DNA from: Gluconobacter japonicus
GTDB taxonomy: Bacteria > Pseudomonadota > Alphaproteobacteria > Acetobacterales > Acetobacteraceae
Reading direction: 5' to 3'
Length of the DNA: 64,000 nt
Assembly: GCF_002723975.1 (NCBI RefSeq)
Contig: NZ_BEWO01000003.1
Location: forward strand, 153,462-217,461
Shown here: positions 17,960-27,107 of the stretch, one piece after another
How the letters are laid out: each line of letters starts with the position of its first letter
Numbering within the stretch: position 1 is the first letter of the stretch
Program-made: the position numbers and the translations under genes
The notes under the pieces: model-generated
What the model was told of the DNA's origin: nothing
Seen by the model: the letters and a program-made list of their open reading frames with translations, nothing else
Databases searched by the model: none

Positions 17960-20491
17960 ATGACGACAAAAGCCACTCCTCCTTCTCCACTTGCTGCTGC
18001 CAGCGTTTTCATTGGTCATTTCGACCAATTTGTTGAAGGACAAGCGCGAGGCTGGGTGATCGATACAAGGGGTGTTGGCGCAGCTCGCCTGCATGTTCTG
18101 ATAGATCAGCAGGAAGTCATGCAGATTCTCTGTGACCAGGAACGCCCGGATGTGCAGGCTGCCCTGGGACTACCCATTTCAAATGTGGGTTTTGAATTTA
18201 CCATTCCCGAGAAATTTATTGACGGAAAGCCGCACGAACTTTCCGTTCGTCTTCCGGATCGCTCTGTTCTTCCTCTGACACATCCGACAGACCCGGAAGC
18301 AGACCCTGTTCCAGTCATCAAATTTACACAGAAGTTCCAGCCCCAGTATCAAAGCTTTGTCGATGGTGTGAAACAGGGCGCCTTGCGCGGCTGGCTTTTG
18401 AAAGCGGAACGCCCCGGAGCGGAAATGCATGGCGGATGCATGATTTCCGTCATGGTCGATGGAGTTCGCATCGCTCAGGCACGCGCTGACCGGTATCGTG
18501 GCGACGTCGCGGCCGTTCTGGGCTGTGACCCGAACTGCGGTTTCGAAATTCCCATTCCGCAGCGCCTTCGCGGCAGTACACCCCGCCAGTTCAAGATTGT
18601 TACCCTGCCAGACAATACCGAACTCAACGGCAGCCCCTTCGTCACCTCGCTGGCGGATGACGCGCTTGAGACGCGTCTGGTCGATCTGCTTGGCGTGATT
18701 GATGGACTACACCGCCAGCTTTCTGCGCTTCGACAGGAAGTCCGTGATCTGGTGCCGCGTCGTGGCTATAATCTCGGCGACTACAATCGCTGGGCCCAGA
18801 AATATTACCCCCTTCTGCGTGAACGGACGGCTCGTCAGCGTCAACTGGAAGAAGGCAAGGGCTACGAGGAACCTCTGGTCTCCATTCTGTGCCCGACCTA
18901 TCGCCCTCTGAAGAGCGATTTCGAGGCTGCCATCAATTCCGTTCTTTCCCAGACCTATCAGAACTGGGAACTGATTATTGTTGATGATGCTGGAAAATGT
19001 GCGCAGACAACGGCAATCATTAATGCGTTCTGCAAGGCGGATAAGCGGATCCGTGCTGTTCCCCTGAAAAAGAATGCCGGCATTTCAGGCGCAACCAATG
19101 CGGGTATGGACGCAGCACGCGGTCAATATGTCGTGTTCTTCGATCATGACGACTTGATGGTCGATGTTGCCGTGGAAGTCATGGTCCGCGCTGCCCGCGA
19201 AACGGGTGCACGCCTGCTGTATTCCGACGAAGACAAAATCGATCAGGCCGGGTACTTCCTGGAACCAAACCTCAAGCCCGATTTCAATTACCGCTATCTG
19301 CTCGGCTGTAACTACGTTTGCCATCTGACCATGGTGGAAGCCGACACCATGCGGGCTATCGGACACCTGAAGTCTGATTACGACGGCGCACAGGATCATG
19401 ACTTCATTCTGCGGGCCACAGAAATCCTGAAGCCCTCCGAAATTCATCATGTTCCGGAAATCCTTTATCACTGGCGCAAGACACCCAATTCCACTGCCGT
19501 AAACGTCGCAAACAAGACCTACGCCATTGAAGCAGGTGTGCGTTGTGTTCACGACCATCTCAAACGGCGAGGTGTGAAGGCAAAGGTCTCGTCCATCCGT
19601 GGTCTGACGCTGTATGGCGTTCAGTGGCTCACACGAAAGACCCCCAAGGTCACGATCATCATCCCTTTCAAGGATCAGGTGGAAACCACACGCCAGTGCG
19701 TGGAGGCTCTGCTAACCAAGACGGCCTACAAGGCGTTCGACATCATCCTCGTCAACAACTGGTCCGTTGAAGACGAAACGGCTGCTTTCATTGAGGAAAT
19801 GCAGGCTCATCCGAAGGTGTCCGTGCTGACGGTTGAGGAGCCCTTCAACTACTCCCGCCTCAACAATCTGGCCGTAGAACAGACCAAGGCCGACTATCTG
19901 ATGTTCATGAACAATGACGTGTTCGTGGAACATGAGGACTGGCTGCATATCGCCATCGGGGAAGCGCTTTCCGCTCCGGATGTTGGGGCTGTGGGCGCAA
20001 AACTGCTTTATCCGAACGATACCATCCAGCATGCTGGCGTGATCGTTGGGCCCGCGGGCATTGGCGCGCATGTCCATCGTGGTGACCCGGTCTCTGAATA
20101 TGGCTTTATCGGACGCACCATGCTCTCCCACGAAGTCACAGCCGTCACGGCAGCAGCAATGCTTGTTCGTGCCGACGTCTTCCGGGAAATCGGGGGCTTC
20201 GATGAGAAGGAACTGACCGTCGCCTACAACGACGTCGATCTGTGCCTGAAGATCCGTGATGCGGGATACCGAATCATTTTCTGTGCGGAAATCGTTGCGT
20301 ACCATCATGAAAGCCTGTCACGCGGCAGCGATGACCGTCCGGAACACGAAGCCCGGTTCTTCCATGAAACCCAGACGATGCTGGCCCGTTGGAGCAACAA
20401 TCCACTTTTCGAACGCGACCCGGCTTACCCACGCTACTTCACAGTAGACCACCAGCCGTTCTTCGATCTCGTGGATCCGGAAACACTGTGA
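17960..20491 (+). CDS. Double GT2 glycosyltransferase with two N-terminal GW modules
   Basis: This is an 843-residue cytoplasmic-type protein. Residues about 18-105 and 129-230 are two copies of a beta-rich module with the pattern GW-hydrophobic, vDG-like strand, R.DV..lG, GFe..IP and a final lpD. Two family-2 glycosyltransferase domains follow. The first runs from about 300 to 510 (LVSILCPTYRP, FFDHDDLM, LYSDEDKID). The second runs from about 560 to 800 (VTIIIPFKD, YLMFMNNDVFV, YNDVDLCLKI). The DxD-like motifs are intact in both domains. Such tandem GT2 proteins build surface polysaccharides or decorate secreted proteins. It is divergent from the pst operon. Acceptor and sugar are unknown. 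Confidence 0.88.
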   Translation: MTTKATPPSPLAAASVFIGHFDQFVEGQARGWVIDTRGVGAARLHVLIDQQEVMQILCDQERPDVQAALGLPISNVGFEFTIPEKFIDGKPHELSVRLPDRSVLPLTHPTDPEADPVPVIKFTQKFQPQYQSFVDGVKQGALRGWLLKAERPGAEMHGGCMISVMVDGVRIAQARADRYRGDVAAVLGCDPNCGFEIPIPQRLRGSTPRQFKIVTLPDNTELNGSPFVTSLADDALETRLVDLLGVIDGLHRQLSALRQEVRDLVPRRGYNLGDYNRWAQKYYPLLRERTARQRQLEEGKGYEEPLVSILCPTYRPLKSDFEAAINSVLSQTYQNWELIIVDDAGKCAQTTAIINAFCKADKRIRAVPLKKNAGISGATNAGMDAARGQYVVFFDHDDLMVDVAVEVMVRAARETGARLLYSDEDKIDQAGYFLEPNLKPDFNYRYLLGCNYVCHLTMVEADTMRAIGHLKSDYDGAQDHDFILRATEILKPSEIHHVPEILYHWRKTPNSTAVNVANKTYAIEAGVRCVHDHLKRRGVKAKVSSIRGLTLYGVQWLTRKTPKVTIIIPFKDQVETTRQCVEALLTKTAYKAFDIILVNNWSVEDETAAFIEEMQAHPKVSVLTVEEPFNYSRLNNLAVEQTKADYLMFMNNDVFVEHEDWLHIAIGEALSAPDVGAVGAKLLYPNDTIQHAGVIVGPAGIGAHVHRGDPVSEYGFIGRTMLSHEVTAVTAAAMLVRADVFREIGGFDEKELTVAYNDVDLCLKIRDAGYRIIFCAEIVAYHHESLSRGSDDRPEHEARFFHETQTMLARWSNNPLFERDPAYPRYFTVDHQPFFDLVDPETL

Positions 20492-20547
20492 AACCCATTT
20501 GGGAGTTCTGCGTTTCTGGATAACGAACCTGTTACAGGAGACTTATC

Positions 20548-21087
20548 GTGGCTACCAAGTCCAACCGTCATGTCACGCAGAACAACACGGCAGACAACAC
20601 CAAGAGCGTCTCAATCGAGACGCTCAATGCCCGTCTGGCAGACCTGATTGATCTCGCCTTGATCACGAAGCAGGCTCATTGGAATCTTAAGGGTCCACAG
20701 TTCATCGGTGTTCATGAAATGCTGGATGGTTTCCGCGCCAGCATTGATGACTTTGTCGATACGACAGCAGAGCGCGCCACCCAACTTGGCGGTACAGCCT
20801 ATGGCACAGTGCAGGCTGTTGCGAAGAACAGCAACTGCACCCCTTATCCGACCGATATCTACCGCGTTGCAGACCATATTGCCGCTCTGATTGACCGCTA
20901 CGCAACCGTTGCCAACAACGTCCGTGAAGCCATCAAGATTACGGATGAAGCAGGTGACGACGATACTGCTGATCTGTTCACGGAAGTGTCCCGTGGTCTC
21001 GACAAGCACCTCTGGTTCCTTGAAGCCCATGTTCAGGAGCCAACAGGTCAGATGCGCGACGGAGACCACGACGGCAAACGTAGCTGA
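20548..21087 (+). CDS. dps: Dps: DNA-binding ferritin-like protein of starved cells
   Basis: This 179-residue protein should form a 12-mer that oxidises and stores iron and protects DNA. The ferroxidase residues are visible in ITKQAHWNLKGPQF, followed by MLDGFRASIDDFVDTTAER, and the C-terminal helices follow the family. The N-terminal tail is polar and lysine-containing, as in DNA-binding Dps. The start is GTG at 20548, preceded by ACAGGAG with a 7-base spacing; no ATG occurs before the ferritin core. A strong terminator follows. The gene is probably expressed independently of the upstream glycosyltransferase. Confidence 0.95.
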   Translation: MATKSNRHVTQNNTADNTKSVSIETLNARLADLIDLALITKQAHWNLKGPQFIGVHEMLDGFRASIDDFVDTTAERATQLGGTAYGTVQAVAKNSNCTPYPTDIYRVADHIAALIDRYATVANNVREAIKITDEAGDDDTADLFTEVSRGLDKHLWFLEAHVQEPTGQMRDGDHDGKRS

Positions 21088-21111
21088 TTAGCTACTACCG
21101 GCCAGAAACAG

Positions 21112-21142
21112 AAAAACGGGGCAGTTATCTGCCCCGTTTTTT
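21112..21142 (+). terminator. Strong intrinsic terminator after dps
   Basis: AAAAACGGGGCAG and CTGCCCCGTTTTT form a perfect 13-base stem with a 4-base loop (TTAT), followed by a T-run. The matching A-run on the other side means it can also stop minus-strand readthrough. Confidence 0.88.
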
Positions 21143-21175
21143 ATATGCATTCCAAGTGAAAGTTTCTTCGCTTCT

Positions 21176-21703
21176 TCAAAGGCAGCGCGCCAGATGCTCT
21201 CGCGCAAACCGGAAAGCGTCTTCATCCAGAAGCACGGAGTCCTGAGGCATTCCATCTGAAATTTCAGCCGGATTCTGAGACGCCTCTATCACTCTCACTG
21301 GTGTCAGAAGCCCTTTAAGAGCCAGCTCCACAAACATCCGATACTCTTCGAACCTGAGGGGAAAGGGTATCTGACCTCTTTGGCGCTGAACAATCCATGA
21401 AGCCGTCAGGGTCTGGAGGCTGCCCCATTCTAAGACCAGCTCTCCAACGGCACGTTGCTTCAGCGTTTCAATACTCGCCTTCGCAAGGACTTCGATATCT
21501 TCGTCCGTCAAGCGCCGTGGCGGTAAGGAAACCTCTTTCTTCACTACCCAGGACTGTACGATGTCACGCAAGCCGGGAAGTATTTCGAAAGACATTCGGA
21601 CCGCTCCTGTCACATCCGCCTGCGTAGCGCAGATGTTTCTGTAACTCTCTATGGCAGGAAGGTTATCATACCTGCCAGTGTCATGGAACGTGACTTTATC
21701 CAT
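21176..21703 (-). CDS. Hypothetical protein of unknown function
   Basis: This 175-residue, mostly helical soluble protein has no signal peptide or membrane segment. I do not recognise a family. Visible features are a hydrophilic N-terminus, several Leu/Val-rich helices (LGLQ-like patterns such as AVGELVLEWGSLQTLTASW), and a Glu/Asp-rich C-terminus. The start is ATG at 21703 (MDKVTFHDTGRY). It lies 52 bases downstream of the GT4 gene on the same strand and may be co-transcribed with it. Codon use looks like that of its neighbours. Confidence 0.65.
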   Translation of the reverse strand: MDKVTFHDTGRYDNLPAIESYRNICATQADVTGAVRMSFEILPGLRDIVQSWVVKKEVSLPPRRLTDEDIEVLAKASIETLKQRAVGELVLEWGSLQTLTASWIVQRQRGQIPFPLRFEEYRMFVELALKGLLTPVRVIEASQNPAEISDGMPQDSVLLDEDAFRFAREHLARCL

Positions 21704-21755
21704 GCCTCTGCCACAACTTCAGAGTCACGGCAGAAGGTATATTAAATACAAACCG

Positions 21756-22991
21756 TCAGAGCCTGTTCTGACTCACAACATCCCGGACCAAGGCATCATA
21801 TCGTTGCAGATAATCCTGCAAGGACAGTTCGGCTTCTGCATATCCTCTGGCTCCCTGCCCCAGACGACGTGCCTGTTTGCGATCTTCAAGCAGTTCAAGA
21901 ACGGTCTCAGCAATCCGATCCGGTTCAAGAAATGGCACCAGACGGCCCGTAACTCCATCTGTAATAAATTCACTGACCGGGGCCGTATCGCTGCCAATAA
22001 TCGGGCATCCCGTCGCCATGGCTTCCCGCAGAGACCAGGAAGCCACGAAAGGATAAGTCAGGTACAGATGAGCATCTGATCTTTTGAGCAGATTACGGAA
22101 ATCATCATAGGCAACCTTACCGACGAAATGAATCCGACTGAGATCCAACTTGCCTTCCAGTTCCTTGAGCATGATGTCTTTCCAGCTTCCGCGATCCGGA
22201 GGCGGCGCACCGTAACTGACCTGATCACCCCCGACCAGAATGACCTGCGCGTCCTTTCGCTCATCCAGAATACGCGGCAAGGCGCGCATGACGCTATGAA
22301 AACCACGATAAGGTTCAAGGTTACGTGCGACATACGTCACAAGCGCATCACGTGGTGAAATCTTTACACCATTGATCACGAGGTTCCGTCGACGCGCCTG
22401 ACCATCAGGCTGACACAGCTCGAGATTTACGCCTTCCCGGAGCAGAGAGATTCTGTCCTGCGCCCAGCCGGGATAGGTAGATTTCTGAAACTGCGTTGGG
22501 GTCTGTCCATAACCATTTGGCAAGGAAAGCGCCTGAAGATTTATGGCATTTTTCACCCGGACAGCCGCCGCCAAATCCGGACTGGGAGGAAATTCCGGGT
22601 CGAACCCTACGTCATTCCGATCAGTATGATAGAAAAATTCAAAATATCCCAAAATAGGACAGCCAGGGAAAACATCCACAAGATTCAGCAGCTCACCCCA
22701 GCCATGATGACCGATGATAATATCCGGCACATAGCCAAGCCCCTTGAGCGTCTTGGCAGCCGTCGCAACGGCCTCCGCCCTCAGGAGCCCATATTCAAAT
22801 TCGCGCAGATGCGGGTGCGTGGCGGATGAGGGCAGACGCGGGACACGATAAACAGCGCGCCTGACGCCAGGAATTTCGCCTGCATTTGCCTCAGAAATGA
22901 AGACAATTTCATGCCCACCCTGCTCATGAAGATGGCGCACGAAATGCAGAAACTGACCGGGAAAATTCTGATGGACAAAAAGATACCGCAC
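21756..22991 (-). CDS. GT4-type glycosyltransferase
   Basis: This 411-residue GT-B fold enzyme starts with the short basic N-terminus and Rossmann-like motif (MRYLFVHQNFPGQFLHFVRH) common in GT4 proteins. The C-terminal half carries the nucleotide-sugar binding region (LVTYVARNLEPYRGFHSVM, AQVILVGGDQVSYG). The glutamate-containing stretch SWSLREAMATGCPIIGSD corresponds to the EX7E motif, with the first acidic residue not clearly in place. It probably transfers a sugar to a cell-surface glycan. Neighbours are other glycosyltransferases and a hypothetical gene. Sugar and linkage are not visible. Confidence 0.85.
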   Translation of the reverse strand: MRYLFVHQNFPGQFLHFVRHLHEQGGHEIVFISEANAGEIPGVRRAVYRVPRLPSSATHPHLREFEYGLLRAEAVATAAKTLKGLGYVPDIIIGHHGWGELLNLVDVFPGCPILGYFEFFYHTDRNDVGFDPEFPPSPDLAAAVRVKNAINLQALSLPNGYGQTPTQFQKSTYPGWAQDRISLLREGVNLELCQPDGQARRRNLVINGVKISPRDALVTYVARNLEPYRGFHSVMRALPRILDERKDAQVILVGGDQVSYGAPPPDRGSWKDIMLKELEGKLDLSRIHFVGKVAYDDFRNLLKRSDAHLYLTYPFVASWSLREAMATGCPIIGSDTAPVSEFITDGVTGRLVPFLEPDRIAETVLELLEDRKQARRLGQGARGYAEAELSLQDYLQRYDALVRDVVSQNRL

Positions 22992-23067
22992 ACCAAATCC
23001 CGGTCATTCAAAAAGGGCGGAAGGCAGAGTTGAAACATAACGGCGCTTCAACTCCGATTTGATATTT

Positions 23068-23101
23068 GAAAGCTGGCTTCCCGCTCAGGCAGCCAGCTTT
23101 C
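23068..23101. terminator. Hairpin between the ChW-like gene and the GT4 gene
   Basis: Perfect 11-base arms (GAAAGCTGGCT and AGCCAGCTTTC) flank a 12-base loop just after the stop of the minus-strand gene ending at 23110. There is no clear U-run, so it may be a weak terminator or an mRNA-stabilising stem. Confidence 0.45.
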
Positions 23102-23109
23102 ATTCGTCA

Positions 23110-24012
23110 TCAGTCTGCAGCGTCAGCCTTAGACTTCGCAGCGGCTTTTACAGACTTCCCACGAGAGCGTTTGGCGGCCGGTGCTTCAGCGCCTGCATTC
23201 GGAATGATTTCCAGAAGGAAAGCCTCAAGCGGAGCAAGGCTCTCTGCTTCCAGAGCATCCGTCCCATCAAGCGGGCCAAGGCGTGAGCCGTCCGTAAAGG
23301 TGGAGGAAAGACGGATATGATGTGTTTCTGCCGATGCTCCCTTCAGACGAACCCGCAGACCGAGAATGGGAAGCGCCATACCGCGCGAGCCACAATACTG
23401 GCCGCCCTCAGACCAGGGCGAGAGCCACCCCTTCCCCAGAACAGCCTGATATTCGATATCGGAAGCCGGAATGCTGTTTTTCGGAGCGATGGCAAAACCT
23501 TCGATCCAGGACTGGCTGCCCGGTGTTCCCATCCATTCGCCGATAGGAGCCGCAACATCGCCGACCCGCTGGACATGGGCAGAAATTTCAGCCGCTTCGA
23601 TGGGCAGAGGCGCTGCTTTCTGCGCAGGCTGCGCGACAGCGACCGAAGCCGGACTGACTGAGGTTGGACCTGCAAGCTGTGCGACCTGAAGCTTGGGAGC
23701 GTCGTGGGGGCTACCAGGCTCCTGATAGGTGGTTACCAGAACAGCTGCCGGCCCGCGGGTAACACGCACCAGAGCAGCGCCATTGGCACCACCAATCCAG
23801 CCATCTTCCTCGAATGTACTAACGGTCACAATGCCCGGAGGCGTCCCGGGAGCACGGGAAATCCGAATACCTGGAAGCCCGGAGGGCCCTGGGTCCTGCT
23901 GTCCCGCGGCATGAAAAATGCAGAAAATTCCCGCATCGAGAACCATCATGTGAGCGCCAGACTTGAGGTCAATCACCCGGTTCTGCGTTGGTGCTTCAGC
24001 CGTCTTTGACAT
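23110..24012 (-). CDS. Hypothetical protein with a ChW-like (hydrophobic-W) module
   Basis: This 300-residue protein has no obvious signal peptide. Residues about 175-230 (WIEGFAIAP, IEYQAVLGKGWLSPWSEGGQ, YCGSRGMALPILGLRVRLKG) follow the pattern of ChW repeats: an alternating strand, GW-x2-W, a glycine turn, and a strand ending in L. The N-terminal 100 residues look like a separate beta-rich domain, and the C-terminus is a Lys/Ala-rich tail (AKRSRGKSVKAAAKSKAD). The ATG at 24012 is preceded by GGAG with 7 bases. It sits between glycosyltransferase genes. A glycan-binding or surface role is suggested by context only. I do not recognise a known function. Confidence 0.7.
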   Translation of the reverse strand: MSKTAEAPTQNRVIDLKSGAHMMVLDAGIFCIFHAAGQQDPGPSGLPGIRISRAPGTPPGIVTVSTFEEDGWIGGANGAALVRVTRGPAAVLVTTYQEPGSPHDAPKLQVAQLAGPTSVSPASVAVAQPAQKAAPLPIEAAEISAHVQRVGDVAAPIGEWMGTPGSQSWIEGFAIAPKNSIPASDIEYQAVLGKGWLSPWSEGGQYCGSRGMALPILGLRVRLKGASAETHHIRLSSTFTDGSRLGPLDGTDALEAESLAPLEAFLLEIIPNAGAEAPAAKRSRGKSVKAAAKSKADAAD

Positions 24013-24146
24013 TCCCTACTCCACTTGTTCCCGCATAACGGGAGGAAAAACTTTTCAAGCCCAGCGGCTATAGCAGCCAGTTCAAGACAGGCATTGTTTG
24101 CGGGTTATATTTACCCGTTCCAGTCGAAGCGTAAACCCCGTTCACT

Positions 24147-27107
24147 TCAACTTACCGGCCCCCAGCGACGCAAAATAAATCGAACAAGAAATTCAACAGG
24201 CATTCCCAGTGGAACAACTGCGCCCCAATCACTACAACGCACCCGCTCCGATTGCGCTCCAATGTCAAAGCACAAAACTTCGAGCCCGCTTTTCCACAAT
24301 ATTCCAAGAGCATAACACCAGGTTTCCGGTGCAACGGAAGGAATAAATCCAATATCGGCGTTCTGTTCGCGAATCAGGCCCAGAACTTCGCCTTCCTGAT
24401 ATTCTCCTGTGACCTTAACTCCAGCGGCAATCAGGGTTTCATCATCGGGCGTATGTCCTACCAACACAAGCTCGACTGGAAGAGACATGGCCCTGATGCA
24501 TTGCGCCATAGACAGGAGAACGTCATATCCCTTCCAACGGCTCAGCCCTCCAACAACACAAATCCGCAAGGCACGGCCCGAAATAACGCCTGTTCGTCCT
24601 GAAACATTTGACAAAAGAACGGCATCATCTTCCAGCGGAACAGGCCGAAAATGAGTTTGTGGAAAATGCCGCGCCATTCTCTGTGCGGTATCACGAGAAG
24701 GCACCATCACCGTATCGGCCTGCCTGAATTCGCGTTGGGAGCGACTGATAAGATCCGGGACCGCCAGATCCTCTCCCAGATAACCGCCCCACGTCGCGAT
24801 ACAGGCCTCACAGCCTGCCACATCCGGCTCACCACAATAGCGGCCATTTCCATCCAGAAGAGAAATACGAGGGCAAAACCAGATATAGTCGTGCACAAAC
24901 ACATCATAGGGGACACAAAGATCTTCATGGAGTGTTCGAACACAGGGCGCATGGCCTACGAGATGATGCCACTCGATGCGACAAATTTTCAGCCGTAACA
25001 GTGCTGCGACCAGAAGAGGCAATTCCTCGGGAAGGGTAAACTTCAGGTTCGGGGCGAAGTTTTTCTCCCCCATTGGCCATTCAAGTTTACATCCCAGAGA
25101 TGTTGGCCGAAGCGTCAGGGCCAAAAAACCCTGCTGCTCAAAAGACTGGGCACGCTCCAGCACGACACGCCCTACACCCCCGCCTGCATCATGCTGAACC
25201 AACAGCATGGAAGAACGTCCTTGGCGTTGTTCGTCTATCCGGGACATATCCAGTTGCCGCCGGAACTGCCCGAGGGGATCCCTCTCTATAAACGCTGCGA
25301 CTTCTGCATCGTACCCGGGATGCAAGGCATTCAGGATTTCCAGATTTCGCCCCATCAGGGCCTTACGGCTGCTTCCAAACGACGTTGACCCTGTATGCGC
25401 CACATACACATCCGGTGCAGGAAAGTGACGATATCCCTGCGCAGAGGCCCGAAGACAGAAATCATTCTCCTCGCCATAGCCCTGTGCAAACAGGTCTTCC
25501 CTGAAAAAACCCGTCTCAGCCAGACATTCGGCGGTTATCGCCATGCAGAAACCATTTCCGGTTGGCAAATCGATACACGCGTCTTCCTGTGAAAACAGAG
25601 CCTGGCACAGAACATCCAGTTCTCGTGTGCCCGATCCATCAGGCACCATGTTTTCAGTGTCCACCGAAGGATAGGACAGGATGCTCGCATCATTGGAAAA
25701 AGGCGTTACGGTTCCCACATCTGTAAAAGCCAGTCGTGTCCGTAACCGCTCAATCCACCCTGAACACACAAGTGTATCACTGTTCAGAAGAATAACGTCC
25801 CGCCCTGCCGCAAGGCGCATACCGTCATTCGCAGACGCCGGGAATCCCTGATTGGACTCATGTCGGACAAGCGTAATTTTGCCGTCCTGCGCCAGCATAT
25901 CCAGAAAGTTTGCCAGCTTTGGCTCTGGCGTTGCATCATCCACAACGATGATTTCGATACCCGGCGGGACCGTTGCCAACACACTGCGCAAACAGGCCTT
26001 GCTTCCTGCCAGATCACGATACACCGGAATAACAACAACACACCCGGAACTGCCTCTGGGCCTTCTCGGTCTATGAGGCCATGCTTCCACATGAACAGGG
26101 CGCAGACGTTCTGGCAGCCTGCCACGCTTAGAAACCAGTCGGCCGACCATGGGATCAATCGGCGCACCCACAAGAGGCCGCCCGTGCTCATCCCTTAAAA
26201 GTAGCGCCCCACAATCGCCTTTCGGCAAACAGTTTTTCTCAAAACGAAAAGAACGCGGCCGCGACAAAGGGACATCACTGTCTACATCAACCGCAAACGC
26301 CGAAACTGACAGAGTGCGATCGTCCCATAACGTCACGGAGGGAACATGGTCTGGTTCTGCAGGGTACCAGAGCCATCCCTCAAGTCCCTTGCCCGTCGCA
26401 CGCACAAGCGATTCACAGCGTATGAGCGCCTGCACATTAATCGGGCTTCCAAGTACATGCTGGCGGCCTGCCCGAACCTCAAGACGTGCGGCCTTCTGCC
26501 AACCGTCCGGAAGCTTATAGCGTCCGCAGAGACCTCGTCCCGCTTCGACACCATCCAGTAGCACCCGGATGCTGCCAGTCGCCTCCACTTCCACCCAGCC
26601 GGCATTGGACGCCGTACACCATCCTGGCTTCCCTGCACTTTTGGAGAGCTGGCTCGCCAACTGCCGAAGTTCAGGCAGAATATGAAATTTCGATAATGCA
26701 GTCCCCAGCCTCGAAGAAGCCTGCGTCGTCTCATTCAACCGAACAAGACAGACAACGGAAAGAAACGCCGCTTCCCGCAAACCATATGTCTGGTAAAGCC
26801 GCTCCATCCGTTCCAGACAACTCTGAACACGACCAATATTCAGAAACGCGATGGCCAGCGCCCAGATAACATTCGGGCTCTGACGCGCCATTCTTTCGGC
26901 ACGCTCCAGCCAGAAAATACCGTCCTGCAGGCGCCCAGCCTGTATGGCCTCCTGTCCGCGCTGAAAAGCTACCTGCGCGCGAGCGTTCATCACCTCCCGC
27001 CATGCCGCTCGATCTTCCGGAGTTACGACATGACCGTATCCTCCGAAGGCAGCTCTGGACGTTGTTCCCGTAAGATCAGGATTGCTATCGGACGTCACGC
27101 CGATCAA
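24147..27107 (-). CDS. Large GT2-GT4 fusion glycosyltransferase with N-terminal repeat region
   Basis: This is a 986-residue multidomain protein. It starts with a TPR-like helical region (about residues 35-150) and two beta-rich segments including EGWLWYPAEPDHVPSVTLWD, which resembles the GW modules of the protein at 17960-20491. A GT2 domain follows at about 355-600 (CVVVIPVYRDL, IIVVDDATPE, VILLNSDTLVCSGW, and the acidic GYGEENDFCLRA). A GT-B/GT4-like domain is at about 640-980 (LLVQHDAGGGVGRVV, ICVVGGLSRWKGYDVLL, VELVLVGHTPDD). The start is probably the TTG overlapping the Sel1 gene stop (TTGA); a GTG three codons in is possible. It is coupled to the Sel1-repeat gene. The acceptor is unknown. 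Confidence 0.85.
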   Translation of the reverse strand: MIGVTSDSNPDLTGTTSRAAFGGYGHVVTPEDRAAWREVMNARAQVAFQRGQEAIQAGRLQDGIFWLERAERMARQSPNVIWALAIAFLNIGRVQSCLERMERLYQTYGLREAAFLSVVCLVRLNETTQASSRLGTALSKFHILPELRQLASQLSKSAGKPGWCTASNAGWVEVEATGSIRVLLDGVEAGRGLCGRYKLPDGWQKAARLEVRAGRQHVLGSPINVQALIRCESLVRATGKGLEGWLWYPAEPDHVPSVTLWDDRTLSVSAFAVDVDSDVPLSRPRSFRFEKNCLPKGDCGALLLRDEHGRPLVGAPIDPMVGRLVSKRGRLPERLRPVHVEAWPHRPRRPRGSSGCVVVIPVYRDLAGSKACLRSVLATVPPGIEIIVVDDATPEPKLANFLDMLAQDGKITLVRHESNQGFPASANDGMRLAAGRDVILLNSDTLVCSGWIERLRTRLAFTDVGTVTPFSNDASILSYPSVDTENMVPDGSGTRELDVLCQALFSQEDACIDLPTGNGFCMAITAECLAETGFFREDLFAQGYGEENDFCLRASAQGYRHFPAPDVYVAHTGSTSFGSSRKALMGRNLEILNALHPGYDAEVAAFIERDPLGQFRRQLDMSRIDEQRQGRSSMLLVQHDAGGGVGRVVLERAQSFEQQGFLALTLRPTSLGCKLEWPMGEKNFAPNLKFTLPEELPLLVAALLRLKICRIEWHHLVGHAPCVRTLHEDLCVPYDVFVHDYIWFCPRISLLDGNGRYCGEPDVAGCEACIATWGGYLGEDLAVPDLISRSQREFRQADTVMVPSRDTAQRMARHFPQTHFRPVPLEDDAVLLSNVSGRTGVISGRALRICVVGGLSRWKGYDVLLSMAQCIRAMSLPVELVLVGHTPDDETLIAAGVKVTGEYQEGEVLGLIREQNADIGFIPSVAPETWCYALGILWKSGLEVLCFDIGAQSERVRCSDWGAVVPLGMPVEFLVRFILRRWGPVS

